Source of the DNA: Plazaster borealis
Taxonomy: Eukaryota; Echinodermata; Asteroidea; Forcipulatida; Labidiasteridae
Length of the DNA: 64,000 nucleotides
NCBI GenBank assembly: GCA_021014325.1
Contig: CM037474.1
Coordinates: 2,484,501-2,548,500, forward strand
Reading direction: 5' to 3'
Position numbers and translations under genes: made by a program. Shown here in pieces: positions 22,101 through 27,654 of the stretch (within the stretch, counting starts at the first letter, position 1; each line of letters starts with the position of its first letter). A model generated the notes under the pieces. The model was not told the origin of the DNA, did not search any database, and saw only the letters and a program-made list of their open reading frames with translations.

Positions 22101-23427
22101 TACAAACACCACACTGAACAATCTGGTTCTGTATTTAGGCAATTCCCAAAATTGTAAACTTAATTTAAAGTCCTCTTTCTAACCTTAGTGAAGCTGACCA
22201 TACTTACCATCACTGGAAATCTTTTACAGCTGGATCCTTCCAAGTATTGCACTGAGTAGTCTGTATCTTGAATACATCCCCTGACTGCTTCCTTGAAGGC
22301 ATCTAAAATATCACTCATCTTATACACACACAATGCTGACTGATCAATAGGTACATCACTAGTCCCATCAGCTCCTTCATTCTTAGCAAACACACCATAC
22401 AACACCATGTCCTCAGCATTCAAACCTAATGATACAGCAAGATCCTGACCTGCTGGGCCAATATGAGCAGCTTGTACCAAACTGTACACACTACCATCTG
22501 ATCCTTGGCATTGTAGGGTGATTTCTGTGTAAGAGTCAAATGTTGGACCGGTCTGACAGACTCTGTTCATTTTAGAAACAGTGACATTTTGAGAAGTGAT
22601 GAAGTATGTGAATCCATCATACGGAAAACCAGCTACATAATTAAATGGGAATGGATTCTGCAGATAAGGAGTATCAAATGCAGTAGATGAAGAAAACCCT
22701 GTGCCTGATGGGAATATCAACAACCCGTCTGTACTAAGGAGTCTTCTGCTAACTGGTGGGATTGCTCTATACACATCCTCATTAGCAAAAGTCACAGCTA
22801 CATACAACCAGTCTCCTCCATCTGGCCCTGGTCCAGTTGGTCCATCAGTTCCTGGTGCAATCAATCCAACAGTGGACAGATCTCCAAAACCAGCAACATT
22901 GGGCACTGGTTGAAACAACACATCAGTCAAATCATCTGGATTCCTGAACTGACACTTTCCTCCATTCTCACTTCCACATGTAATCAACCGATTCTGATTA
23001 TCTAATATCAGGATTTTATTGTAGTTGGTGAATGTATCACATCTATCCTCTCCTAGTTCTTGACATGTACTAACATTCTGTAGCAGATTCAATGAACTAT
23101 CCAGTCTGTATAAGTTGTTGACAGCTCCAACATACACAGCTCCATCAGGGCCAGATAGAGTGAAATGATTGAATTTAGCATTGTGGTTACCAGATTGATC
23201 ATTGGGAGGTCTAGGAGGATGAGGATTACTGAATGAAGCAATGTGATAAGATGACAGATCTCCTTGCCATTCAGCTGATGCAACACTACTTAATAATCCC
23301 AGCAGGATCAAACATACATGTACAGCCAACAAGATGGTTACATAGCTCCTCTGGGCCTCCATACTATGCCTCAGTAAAAGTCTTCCTGCCCTATGGTGTA
23401 AAAACTGAACCCTCTGTAGCTCCCTTG
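882..23427 (-). CDS. Plexin-family receptor, gene 1 (32 coding exons seen, 3' end off window)
   Basis: Plexins are single-pass cell-surface receptors, classically for semaphorins, that signal through a split cytoplasmic RasGAP domain. The exons below join in frame to about 1776 codons. Approximate order: signal peptide 1-30, sema 35-490, PSI1 495-545, PSI2 659-695, PSI3 815-860, IPT repeats 873-1249, transmembrane helix near 1270-1295, juxtamembrane coiled segment, first RasGAP half to about 1530, Rho-GTPase-binding region 1530-1660, then the start of the second GAP half. Family members are usually near 1900 residues, so roughly 150-200 are missing past the left edge. All introns are GT-AG except one GC-AG, and all phases match. 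The A, B, C or D class is not assigned. A 5' noncoding exon must exist upstream of 23427 but was not located. Confidence 0.93.
1350..1453 (-). CDS. Gene 1 coding exon 31: linker into second RasGAP half
   Basis: 104 nt, restoring phase 0. Acceptor CCGTCAG, donor CTG/GTGAGT. Encodes ANVGIDDLARNNRHSKRRDT, then IVEVEPIKGIKDWHL. The terminal WHL matches the conserved plexin WHL motif. Confidence 0.88.
1590..1880. repeat. T-rich low-complexity tract in intron 30
   Basis: Nearly pure TTTATTTTATTTATT sequence. The remainder of the intron (1454-2394) shows nothing recognisable. Confidence 0.8.
2395..2503 (-). CDS. Gene 1 coding exon 30: Rho-binding end
   Basis: 109 nt, phase 1 out. Acceptor CTACAG, donor ACG/GTAAGT. 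Encodes VGDNDQMKIVEKQDVDNATL and SQPILQFSQGDEESAY. It corresponds to the V-x-D-x-x-x-x-x-L-V segment that closes the RBD. Confidence 0.88.
2994..3094 (-). CDS. Gene 1 coding exon 29: Rho-binding domain
   Basis: 101 nt, restoring phase 0. Acceptor TCTTCAG, donor CAC/GTAAGT. Encodes EWQCGTSGRLVLTDTDPRPP, then TDKWRRINMLKDFH. It matches the plexin EW-x-x-G-x-x-x-x-L-x-D-x-D block and the W-x-R-x-N-x-L strand. Confidence 0.92.
3541..3913. mobile_element. TTAA-flanked inverted-repeat element, gene 1 intron 28
   Basis: 373 bp between TTAA copies. Left end TTAAAAGCATCGTACACGTT, right end ACGTGTACGATGCCTTTAA. Same family as 20170-20547. A degraded SINE tail (TAATAATAATAATACTAGC) lies just upstream at 3318-3375. 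Confidence 0.82.
4228..4384 (-). CDS. Gene 1 coding exon 28: Rho-GTPase-binding domain
   Basis: 157 nt, phase 0 in, phase 1 out. Acceptor TCCTTAG, donor CTCG/GTATGT. Encodes TLVVPIDEEGNVVKEVKVLD, then VDTISQVKEKILAAIY and NSPYSSRPSANQVSL. VKVLD-x-DTI-x-QVKEKIL is close to invariant in plexins (ubiquitin-like RBD). Confidence 0.95.
4557..4703 (-). CDS. Gene 1 coding exon 27: RasGAP to Rho-binding transition
   Basis: 147 nt, 49 codons, phase 0. Acceptor TCTTTAG, donor CTT/GTGAGT. Encodes SHTAYPLFVLYRAIKHRTES, then APVDVFTGRSRYSLN and FEKMLEEDIEFNTL. The P-x-D-x-x-TG-x-x-RY-x-L signature precedes the Rho-GTPase-binding domain. Confidence 0.93.
5107..5173 (-). CDS. Gene 1 coding exon 26: RasGAP finger and helix
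   Basis: 67 nt, restoring phase 0. Acceptor CTGACAG, donor AAG/GTACGG. Encodes (R)NESILEKLLSNWVALCLYDQ and LK. It aligns with the family block RRTES-x-x-EK-x-x-x-NW, but only one arginine is seen before N-E-S. The GAP-inactive or altered reading of this is inference. Confidence 0.92.
5625..5699 (-). CDS. Gene 1 coding exon 25: RasGAP, up to arginine-finger site
   Basis: 75 nt, phase 2 in and out. Acceptor TTTCAG, donor TTAG/GTAATA. Encodes IMITLMTELIQTAADNGRTR and QLFL. The arginine at the 3' end is split with the next exon. Confidence 0.9.
5768..6041. mobile_element. Short inverted-repeat element with GGGCCCAATTTCATAG ends
   Basis: 274 bp. The left end GGGCCCAATTTCATAGAGCT and the right end AGCCGCGCTATGAAATTGGG are inverted repeats. 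There is no coding capacity. The shape suggests a non-autonomous DNA transposon; the superfamily is not established. Confidence 0.75.
6047..6235 (+). repeat. SINE fragment in gene 1 intron 24
   Basis: B-box GTGGGTTCGAGTCCTGG, then ACTTGTGTCCTTGACCGAG and TGTAAAAGAACCCAGAACAC, matching the body of the full SINE at 62771-63195. The tRNA head is missing because it abuts the preceding inverted-repeat element. Confidence 0.65.
6759..6824 (-). CDS. Gene 1 coding exon 24: RasGAP first half
   Basis: 66 nt, phase 2 in and out. Acceptor GTTCAG, donor CGA/GTAAGT. Encodes QLIASLLTVVMILENKMTYL, then TE. ASLLT-x-x-x-x-x-K-x-x-Y is a strongly conserved plexin block. Confidence 0.92.
6860..7120. mobile_element. 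Partial GGGCCCAAT-type inverted-repeat element
   Basis: Begins GCCCAATGTCATAGAGCTGCTT, the terminal motif of the element at 5768-6041, then diverges. The right inverted end is eroded. Lies in intron 23. Confidence 0.5.
7390..7517 (-). CDS. Gene 1 coding exon 23: RasGAP first half
   Basis: 128 nt, phase 0 in, phase 2 out. Acceptor TCTTAG, donor AAA/GTAAGC. Encodes YPDENVQRAMMKFSRLLSNK, then AFLIVVIQTLDAESDSKLSI. The FS-x-LL-x-NK-x-FL-x-x-x-I-x-TL pattern is the conserved plexin GAP helix pair. Confidence 0.93.
7758..8114. mobile_element. TTAA-flanked inverted-repeat element, gene 1 intron 22
   Basis: 357 bp, beginning TTAAAGGCAGGGTATAATTT and ending AGGTATACCCTGCCTTTAA. Same family as 3541 and 20170 (interior AATTTGGGCTCAACTGG). 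A partial left-end copy sits at 7603-7661. Confidence 0.8.
8186..8325 (-). CDS. Gene 1 coding exon 22: juxtamembrane to RasGAP start
   Basis: 140 nt, restoring phase 0. Acceptor TGTTTAG, donor GAG/GTAAGT. Encodes AFADLQTDLTDLTSDLEGIG, then MPFVSHREYASNMLFIG. The (A/F)-x-x-LQTD-x-x-DL motif is diagnostic of the plexin cytoplasmic domain. No counterpart exists in gene 2 in this window. Confidence 0.95.
8438..8831. mobile_element. Degraded TTAA-type inverted-repeat element
   Basis: Left end GTAAAGGGTCTGTATCA, right end ATATCAAATCCCTTTAA. The interior shares TAAAAACTTACTTGGTAAG with the 15610 element. The left TTAA has mutated to GTAA. Confidence 0.6.
9092..9467 (+). repeat. tRNA-derived SINE in gene 1 intron 21
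   Basis: The head GGCGTGCCGTGGCTGGCAG resembles the better copy at 62771-63195. B-box GGTTCAAATCCCAGTC, body GTGTCCTTGGGCAAGACACTT, tail GAGCGCTATTAAAGAAGCC followed by ATTATT. The tail ends beside the sequence at which gene 2 switches into the BEL LTR. Confidence 0.7.
9677..9899 (-). CDS. Gene 1 coding exon 21: IPT end, transmembrane helix, juxtamembrane
   Basis: 223 nt, phase 0 in, phase 1 out. Acceptor TCTTCAG, donor CAAG/GTATGG. Encodes VIHSNLEFRIGYISYPPPD, a hydrophobic helix (LLPSVSGAVVVCILFLVLCF), then a basic stop-transfer YGSKRNARLIQEDMRSMEVD. The protein is identical in gene 2. Confidence 0.95.
9995..10485 (-). repeat. 102 bp tandem array derived from exon 20 and its donor (gene 1)
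   Basis: About 4-5 degenerate copies of a 102 bp unit. The first copy is the 3' part of exon 20 itself. Each copy keeps forms of GGGCTTCCTGTGGTCTGG and a following AAGTCTTAAG. 102 is a multiple of 3, so copies can extend the frame. In gene 1 the second copy has TGG changed to TAG, closing the frame. Confidence 0.85.
10384..10560 (-). CDS. Gene 1 coding exon 20: last IPT strand block
   Basis: 177 nt, 59 codons, phase 0. Acceptor GATTCAG, donor TGG/GTAAGT. Encodes GERINNAITASEIIVHVGAM, then RCLVTFIEETTLGCNLPEEQ and RGLPVVW. It splices to VIHSNLEFRIG in exon 21. Its last ~100 nt plus donor are tandemly repeated downstream. Confidence 0.9.
10734..10814. mobile_element. 81 bp hairpin element in gene 1 intron 19
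   Basis: Two 33 bp arms (starting AGACCATGCAAGTCTCGCGC and its near-complement) around a 15 bp loop, an almost complete fold-back. Copies: 44176-44257 in gene 2 and a longer 141 bp version at 54843-54983. Confidence 0.8.
10855..11135 (-). repeat. Second SINE in gene 1 intron 19
   Basis: On the minus strand the head reads GGTGGCATGGTTGGCTTGTG, with a B-box GGTTCAATTCCCGAC, then a unique body ending near GGATGATTAGCTCC. Counterpart in gene 2 at 43868-44170, nearly identical. Confidence 0.6.
11437..11560 (+). repeat. tRNA-like SINE head in gene 1 intron 19
   Basis: An A-box-like TGGTCTAGTTGTTAGAC and a B-box GGTTTGAATCCCACCC lie about 50 bp apart. The same unit is in gene 2 intron 19 (43470-43560, opposite strand), and a diverged relative is at 6410-6500. 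It is an old shared insertion, not a functional tRNA. Confidence 0.6.
11693..11929 (-). CDS. Gene 1 coding exon 19: IPT3
   Basis: 237 nt, 79 codons, phase 0. Acceptor ATTTTAG, donor AAG/GTGAGA. Encodes SCAMEGPGFMRCQTPNITSA, FGFIMDGVSDLL, an acidic DNDIDLEFFPDPEYEEFENG and KTEEFMTIK. C-x-TP and F-x-M-D-G-V are typical of the membrane-proximal plexin IPTs. Confidence 0.92.
12030..12400. repeat. Interspersed repeat in gene 1 intron 18
   Basis: A block starting GCACCTCCATGAGCGAG and containing GCTGCTGTAGCAAAAGCCC. A matching block lies in gene 2 intron 18 (42650-42970). It looks like a retroelement fragment; the family was not recognised. Confidence 0.4.
12462..12603 (-). CDS. Gene 1 coding exon 18: IPT3 start
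   Basis: 142 nt, restoring phase 0. Acceptor ACTCAG, donor GAG/GTGAGT. Encodes SGGREMVVSGKYLNTTQMAS, a strand LVVTVATQI, and NNTKFVE. The SGG-x-x-x-x-V-x-G-x-x-L motif is an IPT beta-hairpin. Confidence 0.9.
12880..13044 (-). CDS. Gene 1 coding exon 17: IPT2 end
   Basis: 165 nt, phase 2 in and out. Acceptor TGTACAG, donor CTC/GTGAGT. Encodes SPVNETEAVCTSSEGSVGQT, then VLKMSFDGANKTSQTYTFT and NNPVITDV, which starts the next IPT. Confidence 0.9.
13246..13382 (-). CDS. Gene 1 coding exon 16: IPT2 start, GC donor
   Basis: 137 nt, phase 0 in, phase 2 out. Acceptor TTGCCAG. The donor is AAG/GCAAGT, a non-canonical GC donor also present in gene 2. Encodes VPSITSFSPGFGPAAGGTRI, then NTGRKIKAFIGDKACI. 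P-x-I-x-x-F-x-P-x-x-GP-x-x-GG is the IPT hallmark. Confidence 0.92.
14047..14164 (-). CDS. Gene 1 coding exon 15: IPT1 end
   Basis: 118 nt, restoring phase 0. Acceptor TTTCACAG, donor AGG/GTAGGT. Encodes SVSCQTQSRVECVVSVSLTV, then SSGDVNFEYR, the C-x-TP-like and FxYR ending of an IPT domain. The second cysteine (VECVV) is serine in gene 2. Confidence 0.9.
14364..14700 (-). other. Unrecognised ORF with mRNA-like 3' end inside gene 1 intron 14
   Basis: A 105-codon frame starting MGGKFECSEIPAYHG lies between exons 14 and 15 on the plexin strand. It has no splice sites joining the plexin frame. It is followed by AATAAA and an A-rich stretch near 14440-14455. Gene 2 has a similar but shorter frame (40315-40527, 71 codons). 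The appearance of a retroposed mRNA end is inference. I do not recognise the protein. Confidence 0.35.
15277..15431 (-). CDS. Gene 1 coding exon 14: IPT1, first part
   Basis: 155 nt, phase 0 in, phase 2 out. Acceptor GTTTAG, donor AAG/GTAAGA. Encodes VYPLTGPIEGNTTVSVMGTD, IGRVF and VTIGDQECHLDGLEV. The P-x-x-GP-x-x-G-x-T beginning is the classic IPT/TIG start. Confidence 0.92.
15610..15995. mobile_element. TTAA-flanked inverted-repeat element in gene 1 intron 13
   Basis: 386 bp beginning TTAAAGGTAGGGTCATA and ending with its complement plus TTAA. The interior resembles the 20170 and 3541 elements (TTACTTGGTAAAAAGC, CTTTGAAGTAAT). The counterpart is in gene 2 at 38934-39320, so this insertion predates the duplication. 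Confidence 0.82.
16260..16441 (-). CDS. Gene 1 coding exon 13: PSI3
   Basis: 182 nt, restoring phase 0. Acceptor GCTGCAG, donor GGG/GTGAGT. Encodes ATLYKCAVLKPDCSRCVTAR, then ECVWCNAMCELRESC and a tail ending CPDPILQG. The C-x(6)-CxxC-x(8)-CxWC spacing identifies the third PSI. Confidence 0.92.
16939..17047 (-). CDS. Gene 1 coding exon 12: IPT-like module end
   Basis: 109 nt, phase 1 out. Acceptor CCCCAG, donor ATG/GTGAGT. Encodes YTYTSTDEAELIVKLTIEWT, then NNRHTLDDIFNNN. One residue (S/T) differs from gene 2. Confidence 0.88.
17170..17265 (-). CDS. Gene 1 coding exon 11: IPT-like module
   Basis: 96 nt, 32 codons, phase 0. Acceptor TCTTAG, donor GCT/GTAAGT. Encodes SFECSFDIEGIRQSTTAERN, then DTIVCDLKA: paired cysteines in strand context. 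Confidence 0.88.
17407..17541 (-). CDS. Gene 1 coding exon 10: PSI2-PSI3 linker
   Basis: 135 nt, 45 codons, phase 0. Acceptor TCTATAG, donor CAG/GTTAGT. Encodes SSPKGPGSCPQLLAQ and the strand TEVLLPNGIERSIQV. A CP-x-L beginning of an IPT-like module is typical of plexins here. Confidence 0.88.
17770..17887 (-). CDS. Gene 1 coding exon 9: PSI2
   Basis: 118 nt, restoring phase 0. Acceptor TTGTAG, donor AAT/GTAAGA. Encodes SCVSCVGSQWACDWCVFENR followed by CTHVSSTCTGANEIIITGQN. The CxxC-x(5)-CxWC pattern is the second PSI. Confidence 0.92.
18135..18234 (-). CDS. Gene 1 coding exon 8: inter-PSI beta module end
   Basis: 100 nt, phase 1 in, phase 2 out. Acceptor TTCCAG, donor TTC/GTAAGA. Encodes HFVTVILSVYSSETSVTFVD, then FYFYECSTF, the terminal strand and cysteine of the module before PSI2. 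Confidence 0.88.
18603..18756 (-). CDS. Gene 1 coding exon 7: extracellular beta module
   Basis: 154 nt, phase 0 in, phase 1 out. Acceptor TTGCCAG, donor GAG/GTAAGT. Encodes VSVEQLPDLLTSMRYECWFG, then CVSPPGDMIPPIQQG. The CxF-x(n)-CxxPP layout is the inter-PSI IPT-like fold of plexins. Confidence 0.9.
19107..19239 (-). CDS. Gene 1 coding exon 6: PSI1 end and linker
   Basis: 133 nt, restoring phase 0. Acceptor CTGATTAG, donor CAG/GTAAGA. Encodes CTLYSVCNMPDVSTRWL, then a beta-rich linker ending ITLTEQQ. Close to identical in genes 1, 2 and 3. Confidence 0.9.
19350..19456 (-). CDS. Gene 1 coding exon 5: PSI1, first part
   Basis: 107 nt, phase 0 in, phase 2 out. Acceptor TTTCTAAAG, donor ACA/GTAAGT. 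Encodes MRVENCGQYTTCETCIGTDA and DPYCGWCTLQRQ. The CxxC-x-GxPxCGWC pattern is the PSI cysteine knot. Gene 3 carries two tandem copies of this exon. Confidence 0.92.
19685..19925 (+). repeat. tRNA-like short repeat in gene 1 intron 4
   Basis: Positions 19834-19900 read as a tRNA-like promoter: A-box ATAACTCAGTTGGTA and a B-box-like GGTTGAAATCC, followed by a T-run. About 150 bp of conserved sequence precedes it. The same unit is at 34170-34400 in gene 2, with a further copy at 32985-33230. The ends do not form an acceptor stem, so it is a SINE-like repeat, not a tRNA gene. Confidence 0.65.
19953..20081 (-). CDS. Gene 1 coding exon 4: end of sema
   Basis: 129 nt, 43 codons, phase 0 on both sides. 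Acceptor TTACAG, donor AAAAG/GTACAATAAC. Encodes VHIQSKTSARLYERVDLDI then SVLKDVKIND and REMYILTEQK, the last sema strand leading into PSI1. It differs from gene 2 by one residue. The 3' end plus donor of this exon is the seed of the 58 bp satellite in gene 3. Confidence 0.92.
20170..20547. mobile_element. TTAA-flanked short inverted-repeat transposon in gene 1 intron 3
   Basis: 378 bp bounded by TTAA on both sides, with long inverted ends (AGGCACTGTACACGTTTGG and its complement). Gene 2 has the empty site at 33938-33941: CTACAG, one TTAA, then GCATCAAC. One TTAA empty and two TTAA filled is the piggyBac-type signature. It has no coding capacity, so it is non-autonomous. Confidence 0.88.
20873..20961 (-). 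CDS. Gene 1 coding exon 3: late sema strands
   Basis: 89 nt, restoring phase 0. Acceptor GTTGACAG, donor AAG/GTTAGT. Encodes TPMSSIITTTEMNHTVAIIG and a short NSNGELIK tail. This matches the conserved plexin blade in which a hydrophobic strand precedes a GT-S-G turn. Confidence 0.9.
21288..21396 (-). CDS. Gene 1 coding exon 2: sema blade segment
   Basis: 109 nt, phase 0 in, phase 1 out. Acceptor TTTCTAG, donor CAG/GTAAAT. Encodes VNPDEHLCHP, a variable stretch, then YAKGIDVTTASAVLELS. It corresponds to the late sema region between the disulphide-rich blade and the last strands. Only 35 nt separate it from the broken copy upstream. Confidence 0.9.
21432..21544 (-). pseudogene. Gene 1 decayed duplicate of sema exon 2 (exon 2a relic)
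   Basis: The sequence aligns along its length with the intact exon 2 just downstream and with gene 2 exon 2a. The acceptor TGTCTAG is intact and the last residues still read as AVLELSG in a shifted frame. It is 113 nt instead of 109, so it is frameshifted and meets a stop at AAAGGC, and its donor has become GA instead of GT. It cannot be a working exon. It shows that the tandem exon pair predates the gene 1/gene 2 duplication. Confidence 0.85.
22208..23427 (-). CDS. Gene 1 coding exon 1: 5'UTR end, signal peptide, most of sema domain
   Basis: A TTGCAG acceptor lies before 23427. The ATG at 23362-23360 is the start shared with gene 2. The first 30 residues are a signal peptide (hydrophobic LILLGLL core). 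The other 355 residues are sema: YVGAVNNLYRLD, the CQELGEDRCDTFTNYNK segment, CGSENGGKC and a CQGSDGSVYSL blade are visible. The donor is CCAGTGATG followed by GTAAGT, phase 0. Compared with gene 2, residues about 205-290 are far more diverged than the rest. Confidence 0.93.
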
Positions 23428-23737
23428 CTGCAATAATGAAAAGGAGAAGAAGAAAATTATCAACTGTGTTTATAAATAAAGAAATACATTTTATATGAAC
23501 AATTATGTTGGTGTGTTTTTCCCTTGATGGAGTGGAACTACTAGAGAAAAACAGCTGAAAATGCCATGATACATCTGTGGCATCAGACCCTTGGCTTTCT
23601 GAGGAGGAATCTTAAAACAAATGTACAACCAAAATAATAAAAACAAGCTTAAATCTCACTAACGCGACCTCAACTATAGCATATTTACGCATGTATCTGC
23701 CATTTTGGATCCTTACAAACAAAACCAGATAGGCACA

Positions 23738-24390
23738 CTACGTCGCGCGTACCACGAACCGACCTAACTTGTACACAGTATAAATAAAAGTGTTTGGAGA
23801 AAATCACGACTGAAGTTGCACTATTTTTCAAAATGCTATTTCGGGGTCTGCTAACTATATGTATATAATTTGTTTAAGACAAAAATAAAGCCGACTACTT
23901 TGTTAATACAGAACTGTCAATTTCATTTAATCCTACAACTATTTTAAATAGTAAATAATACCTAAACAGAAAGGTCACTTTGTGAAAATGAAAATCCGAG
24001 TTTTGCCCGCAGAGCGCCGTGTACAAACCAATACATGATAGAGACCTATCTAGTTAGGTCACTTTGTGAAAATTTTATACGCTTTGAGTAAGGTCACTTC
24101 GTGGTACGAAAATTTTACACGCCCACCCGAACTGCGCGCGCTGTAGCGCATAGTACATCATTGGTAAAGTGGCGTATCTAGATAGGTCACTTTGTGAAAA
24201 GACAAAACGGCAAATCTAGTGATACGTCGTTTTTAGTAATTAGTGTAATTACAAAACTACTACGTATTTATTTCTGAAACTTGCTGAAAATGTTAATAGT
24301 AATGAGTATATTAATAATTAGTAAACAAAAATATTTGCAAATGTGTGATTTTTGTCAGTCAGGTCGGTTCGTGGTACGAGCGACGACTAG
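23738..24390. mobile_element. 653 bp element with perfect 18 bp terminal inverted repeats, in spacer
   Basis: Left arm 23748-23765 and right arm 24361-24378 are exact reverse complements (CGTACCACGAACCGACCT). The outer bases CTA-CGTCG and CGACGACTAG also pair. The interior holds repeated GGTCACTTTGTGAAAA and one GGTCACTTCGTGGTACGA. It has no long ORF and is CpG-richer than its surroundings. It is 5' of gene 1. Confidence 0.75.
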
Positions 24391-24987
24391 TATAGATTTA
24401 AAGAAGAGCCATCCGATTCGTCTATGGAAACTTCTGTACATACAATTGTGAAAATAGTTCTATGGAATTCAGTAAAATTGTCATGGTACTATTCTACTTT
24501 TCACATTTAAGTCAGTAAATATTAAGCAGTTTGTATATAATTATGCCTCAATAAAGTTTTATGCTCACATTTCAGGGGGTTCCAAGCCAAATTACCAGGG
24601 GCAATGAGAGCAATTTGCCTTCATTAAATCAAAGAGCTACAAATAAATGATTATTGTGAACTTTAAGGCATGCATTACAAGGTGCACAAGACAAACACCA
24701 GAAGCAGATTGGCAACTCAACTTGCAGTCCTAAAGGCCTACATTTTTATTTCAATCAATTCCTGTTTAGTTTGCACTTGCCTCAGTTGAACTGTTGACTT
24801 AACTCACTCCATACACTGATATGCATGTACAATGTAGTAGTTTCGATCAGATCCATAACAATGAATGAAAGATCGACACAATAGCCATCGGGTATAGTAA
24901 ATAATGGTTTTTCCTATTCACTCAAACAGGAACTAAACCTAGGCAACTCTCCTATAAAGGAACTACCACTAAAGCTGTATCAAAATA

Positions 24988-25487
24988 NNNNNNNNNNNNN
25001 NNNNNNNNNNNNNNNNNNNNNNNNNNNNNNNNNNNNNNNNNNNNNNNNNNNNNNNNNNNNNNNNNNNNNNNNNNNNNNNNNNNNNNNNNNNNNNNNNNNN
25101 NNNNNNNNNNNNNNNNNNNNNNNNNNNNNNNNNNNNNNNNNNNNNNNNNNNNNNNNNNNNNNNNNNNNNNNNNNNNNNNNNNNNNNNNNNNNNNNNNNNN
25201 NNNNNNNNNNNNNNNNNNNNNNNNNNNNNNNNNNNNNNNNNNNNNNNNNNNNNNNNNNNNNNNNNNNNNNNNNNNNNNNNNNNNNNNNNNNNNNNNNNNN
25301 NNNNNNNNNNNNNNNNNNNNNNNNNNNNNNNNNNNNNNNNNNNNNNNNNNNNNNNNNNNNNNNNNNNNNNNNNNNNNNNNNNNNNNNNNNNNNNNNNNNN
25401 NNNNNNNNNNNNNNNNNNNNNNNNNNNNNNNNNNNNNNNNNNNNNNNNNNNNNNNNNNNNNNNNNNNNNNNNNNNNNNNNNNNNNNN
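24988..25487. other. Assembly gap, exactly 500 N
   Basis: The round length suggests a placeholder rather than a measured distance. The 5' noncoding exon or promoter of gene 1 could be hidden here or nearby. Confidence 0.95.
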
Positions 25488-26029
25488 TGGACATCCTATA
25501 CTTCAATACATGATGACGTGGCGATCCAGCCATTGCTGTAGCCACCAATTCGGACATGGCCTTACTCAAAACCCAATCACATTTTTTAGTTTTTGTTTTA
25601 CCAAAGATGATTGTGTCGCATACGTGATCTTATACATGATTTTAGTTCTGCTTCATTTAAAATAATGTAATTCTTTTATGGACAAAAAGGTATGCATTTA
25701 CTCAAGAGACTTAATGTATTTGTTGTAAAGCTGATTTTTCAAGAGATACATAAAAAATTATTGCAATATTAACAAATAATTGTTTTGGTTTTTTGATAGT
25801 ACTAATAAGATAATCAGAGTTATTTTTGTAAAGAATAATTATTTTAAAACTTTAATTACATTATAACTTAAGACAACATTCCGTCAATGTACACAAGTAT
25901 CAGAAAAACAAATTATTATTAATTCCCTAAGTTATAAAAAGTAGTCAATGTTTTGTTACTTTCTAAAACATTGCAATAACTTTTTACTTGAATTTTGTCG
26001 GAAACGTAATAGTTGAAATTGTCACATGC

Positions 26030-26570
26030 ATTTAATAAAAGAACTCCAAAAACATTTTTGCTTATCTCAGTTGTGGCAATCAAAACAAGTAATTATTTTG
26101 TGAGGCAGAAAGTTCCTGACAAAACATTAACTATTTGGGGTCCCCTCACCCTGGCAAGACCAATTTAATAGTCTCTGACTACTACCATTCCACCAGAGAA
26201 ACAATTCCACCTGCGTTTTTGTCAAAGTAAAAAACTAATACACAATAATAGAAGACCTCCAAAAATACTATTGCTTATTTCAGTTGTTGCACTCCAAATA
26301 AGCCAAGCATCTAAAACCTCAATAAAAGAAAACACACTTGGGGGTCTGTATACACGAATGGAACCTTTTTATAATAGGCCTACTTGAAATTGCAAGGTAT
26401 ATTTAAATGAGAGACCTCCAAAACACTAATTTTTTGTGTGGCAATCAAATCAAGCATTTAATTTGTGAACTGGCAGAATGTCACAATATAAACTATTTGG
26501 GGTCTCCTCCCTCAAACAGATGGAGCCAATTCAACCTTTACTACTCAGAATATTGGAAACAATTCTGTTT
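26030..26570. repeat. Three degenerate direct repeats in spacer
   Basis: A unit of about 190-230 bp recurs, marked by CTCCAAAA, GTTG(T/C)GGCAATCAAA, and AACTATTTGGGGTC near 26130 and 26490. The flanking 25488-26030 and 26570-27190 are AT-rich with no gene seen. Confidence 0.5.
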
Positions 26571-27429
26571 TCCTTCCACTAGATGAAACCATGGAGGAAG
26601 AAAATACAACAATGAACAAAGAATGTAACAAATTTTATCAAGTTTTTCATTTGTATTAATAGAAAGAAAAAAAATATTATGTGTTTTTCCCCCACATACT
26701 TTGTATAAATGTTTAATGAAATTGTTGATTATAGGATTGTGCTATTGCGATTTAAAAAAAACATTTTTAAAATATATATTTTACAATAAAAAAATTCCTG
26801 CTGTAAACCTGTGTGTATTTTGTTATGGAAAATAAATATGCTTTCATTGGTAGGTTTCCCCTTTTCCCCTTCAGTGCCTAAAAACTCCTTTTCCGAGACT
26901 CTGACCAGTCTTGGAAAGAACATGTTTGGTTATTAGGCTATCCATGCAGAAAATCAGTTTCGAAAATATCATTAATATTGAGACTGGTCCTTCCTGAGTC
27001 CTCTTCCAAGTTGTACGCAGCTACTTGTTTTAAACGCATTTTCTACTTTTCTTAACTCTGAATTCTAAACAAGTCTTTCTTTCCGTATAATTATGTTCGG
27101 TCTTACGGGGTCTTGAAGAGTGAAGACAAAATCAGGGCACACTTAAGATGCCATGTGAGCAGGTAATATTCAAACAATATTTTATTTTATTTTATTGTTT
27201 TCTTCAAAATGGGATCATCTAATTAATTCTACCAGACATTCAATTACTCCCATATTAAAACATCTGAACTACGTTTTCAGTTTGCTCGGCCCACCGCGGC
27301 AGTATCCAAATGAGCAAGTGAAGGTTTTCAATCGCATTGCACTATTTACAATAATTACCAATGTCATGTTTGGGCTACCGTCTGTTTTTAAAGTAAAAAC
27401 TCGGAACGCGAACTGCTGAAAGTAAACTT

Positions 27430-27654
27430 TGTGCAAGTCCGTGCGTCCCTGAATAAAATATGCGCATGCGTTGTCGACATAACTTTTTAGTGAAAAAAGG
27501 AATGTTCATCCATCGGTACTATCCAGAGGTACGTGCGTCCGCCTGACGAGCGGCGCAGTCCGCCGTACACGCCACACACGCACACTCGCTAGCTCGAATC
27601 GTCGGATGCTGTACACCGCGCCGGAACGATTGCTGGCCTTTGCATCATTATCAG
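27430..27654 (+). promoter_or_regulatory. Probable promoter and noncoding first exon of gene 2
   Basis: A locally CpG-rich block (GTACGTGCGTCCGCCTGACG, GGCGCAGTCCGCCGTACACG) in AT-rich surroundings ends at a consensus donor, TTATCAG/GTATGT at 27654/27655. The next acceptor that fits is TTACAG at 29865, giving a 2.2 kb 5'UTR intron. The start site was not determined. A second possible donor is ACT/GTAAGT near 27816. Confidence 0.55.
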
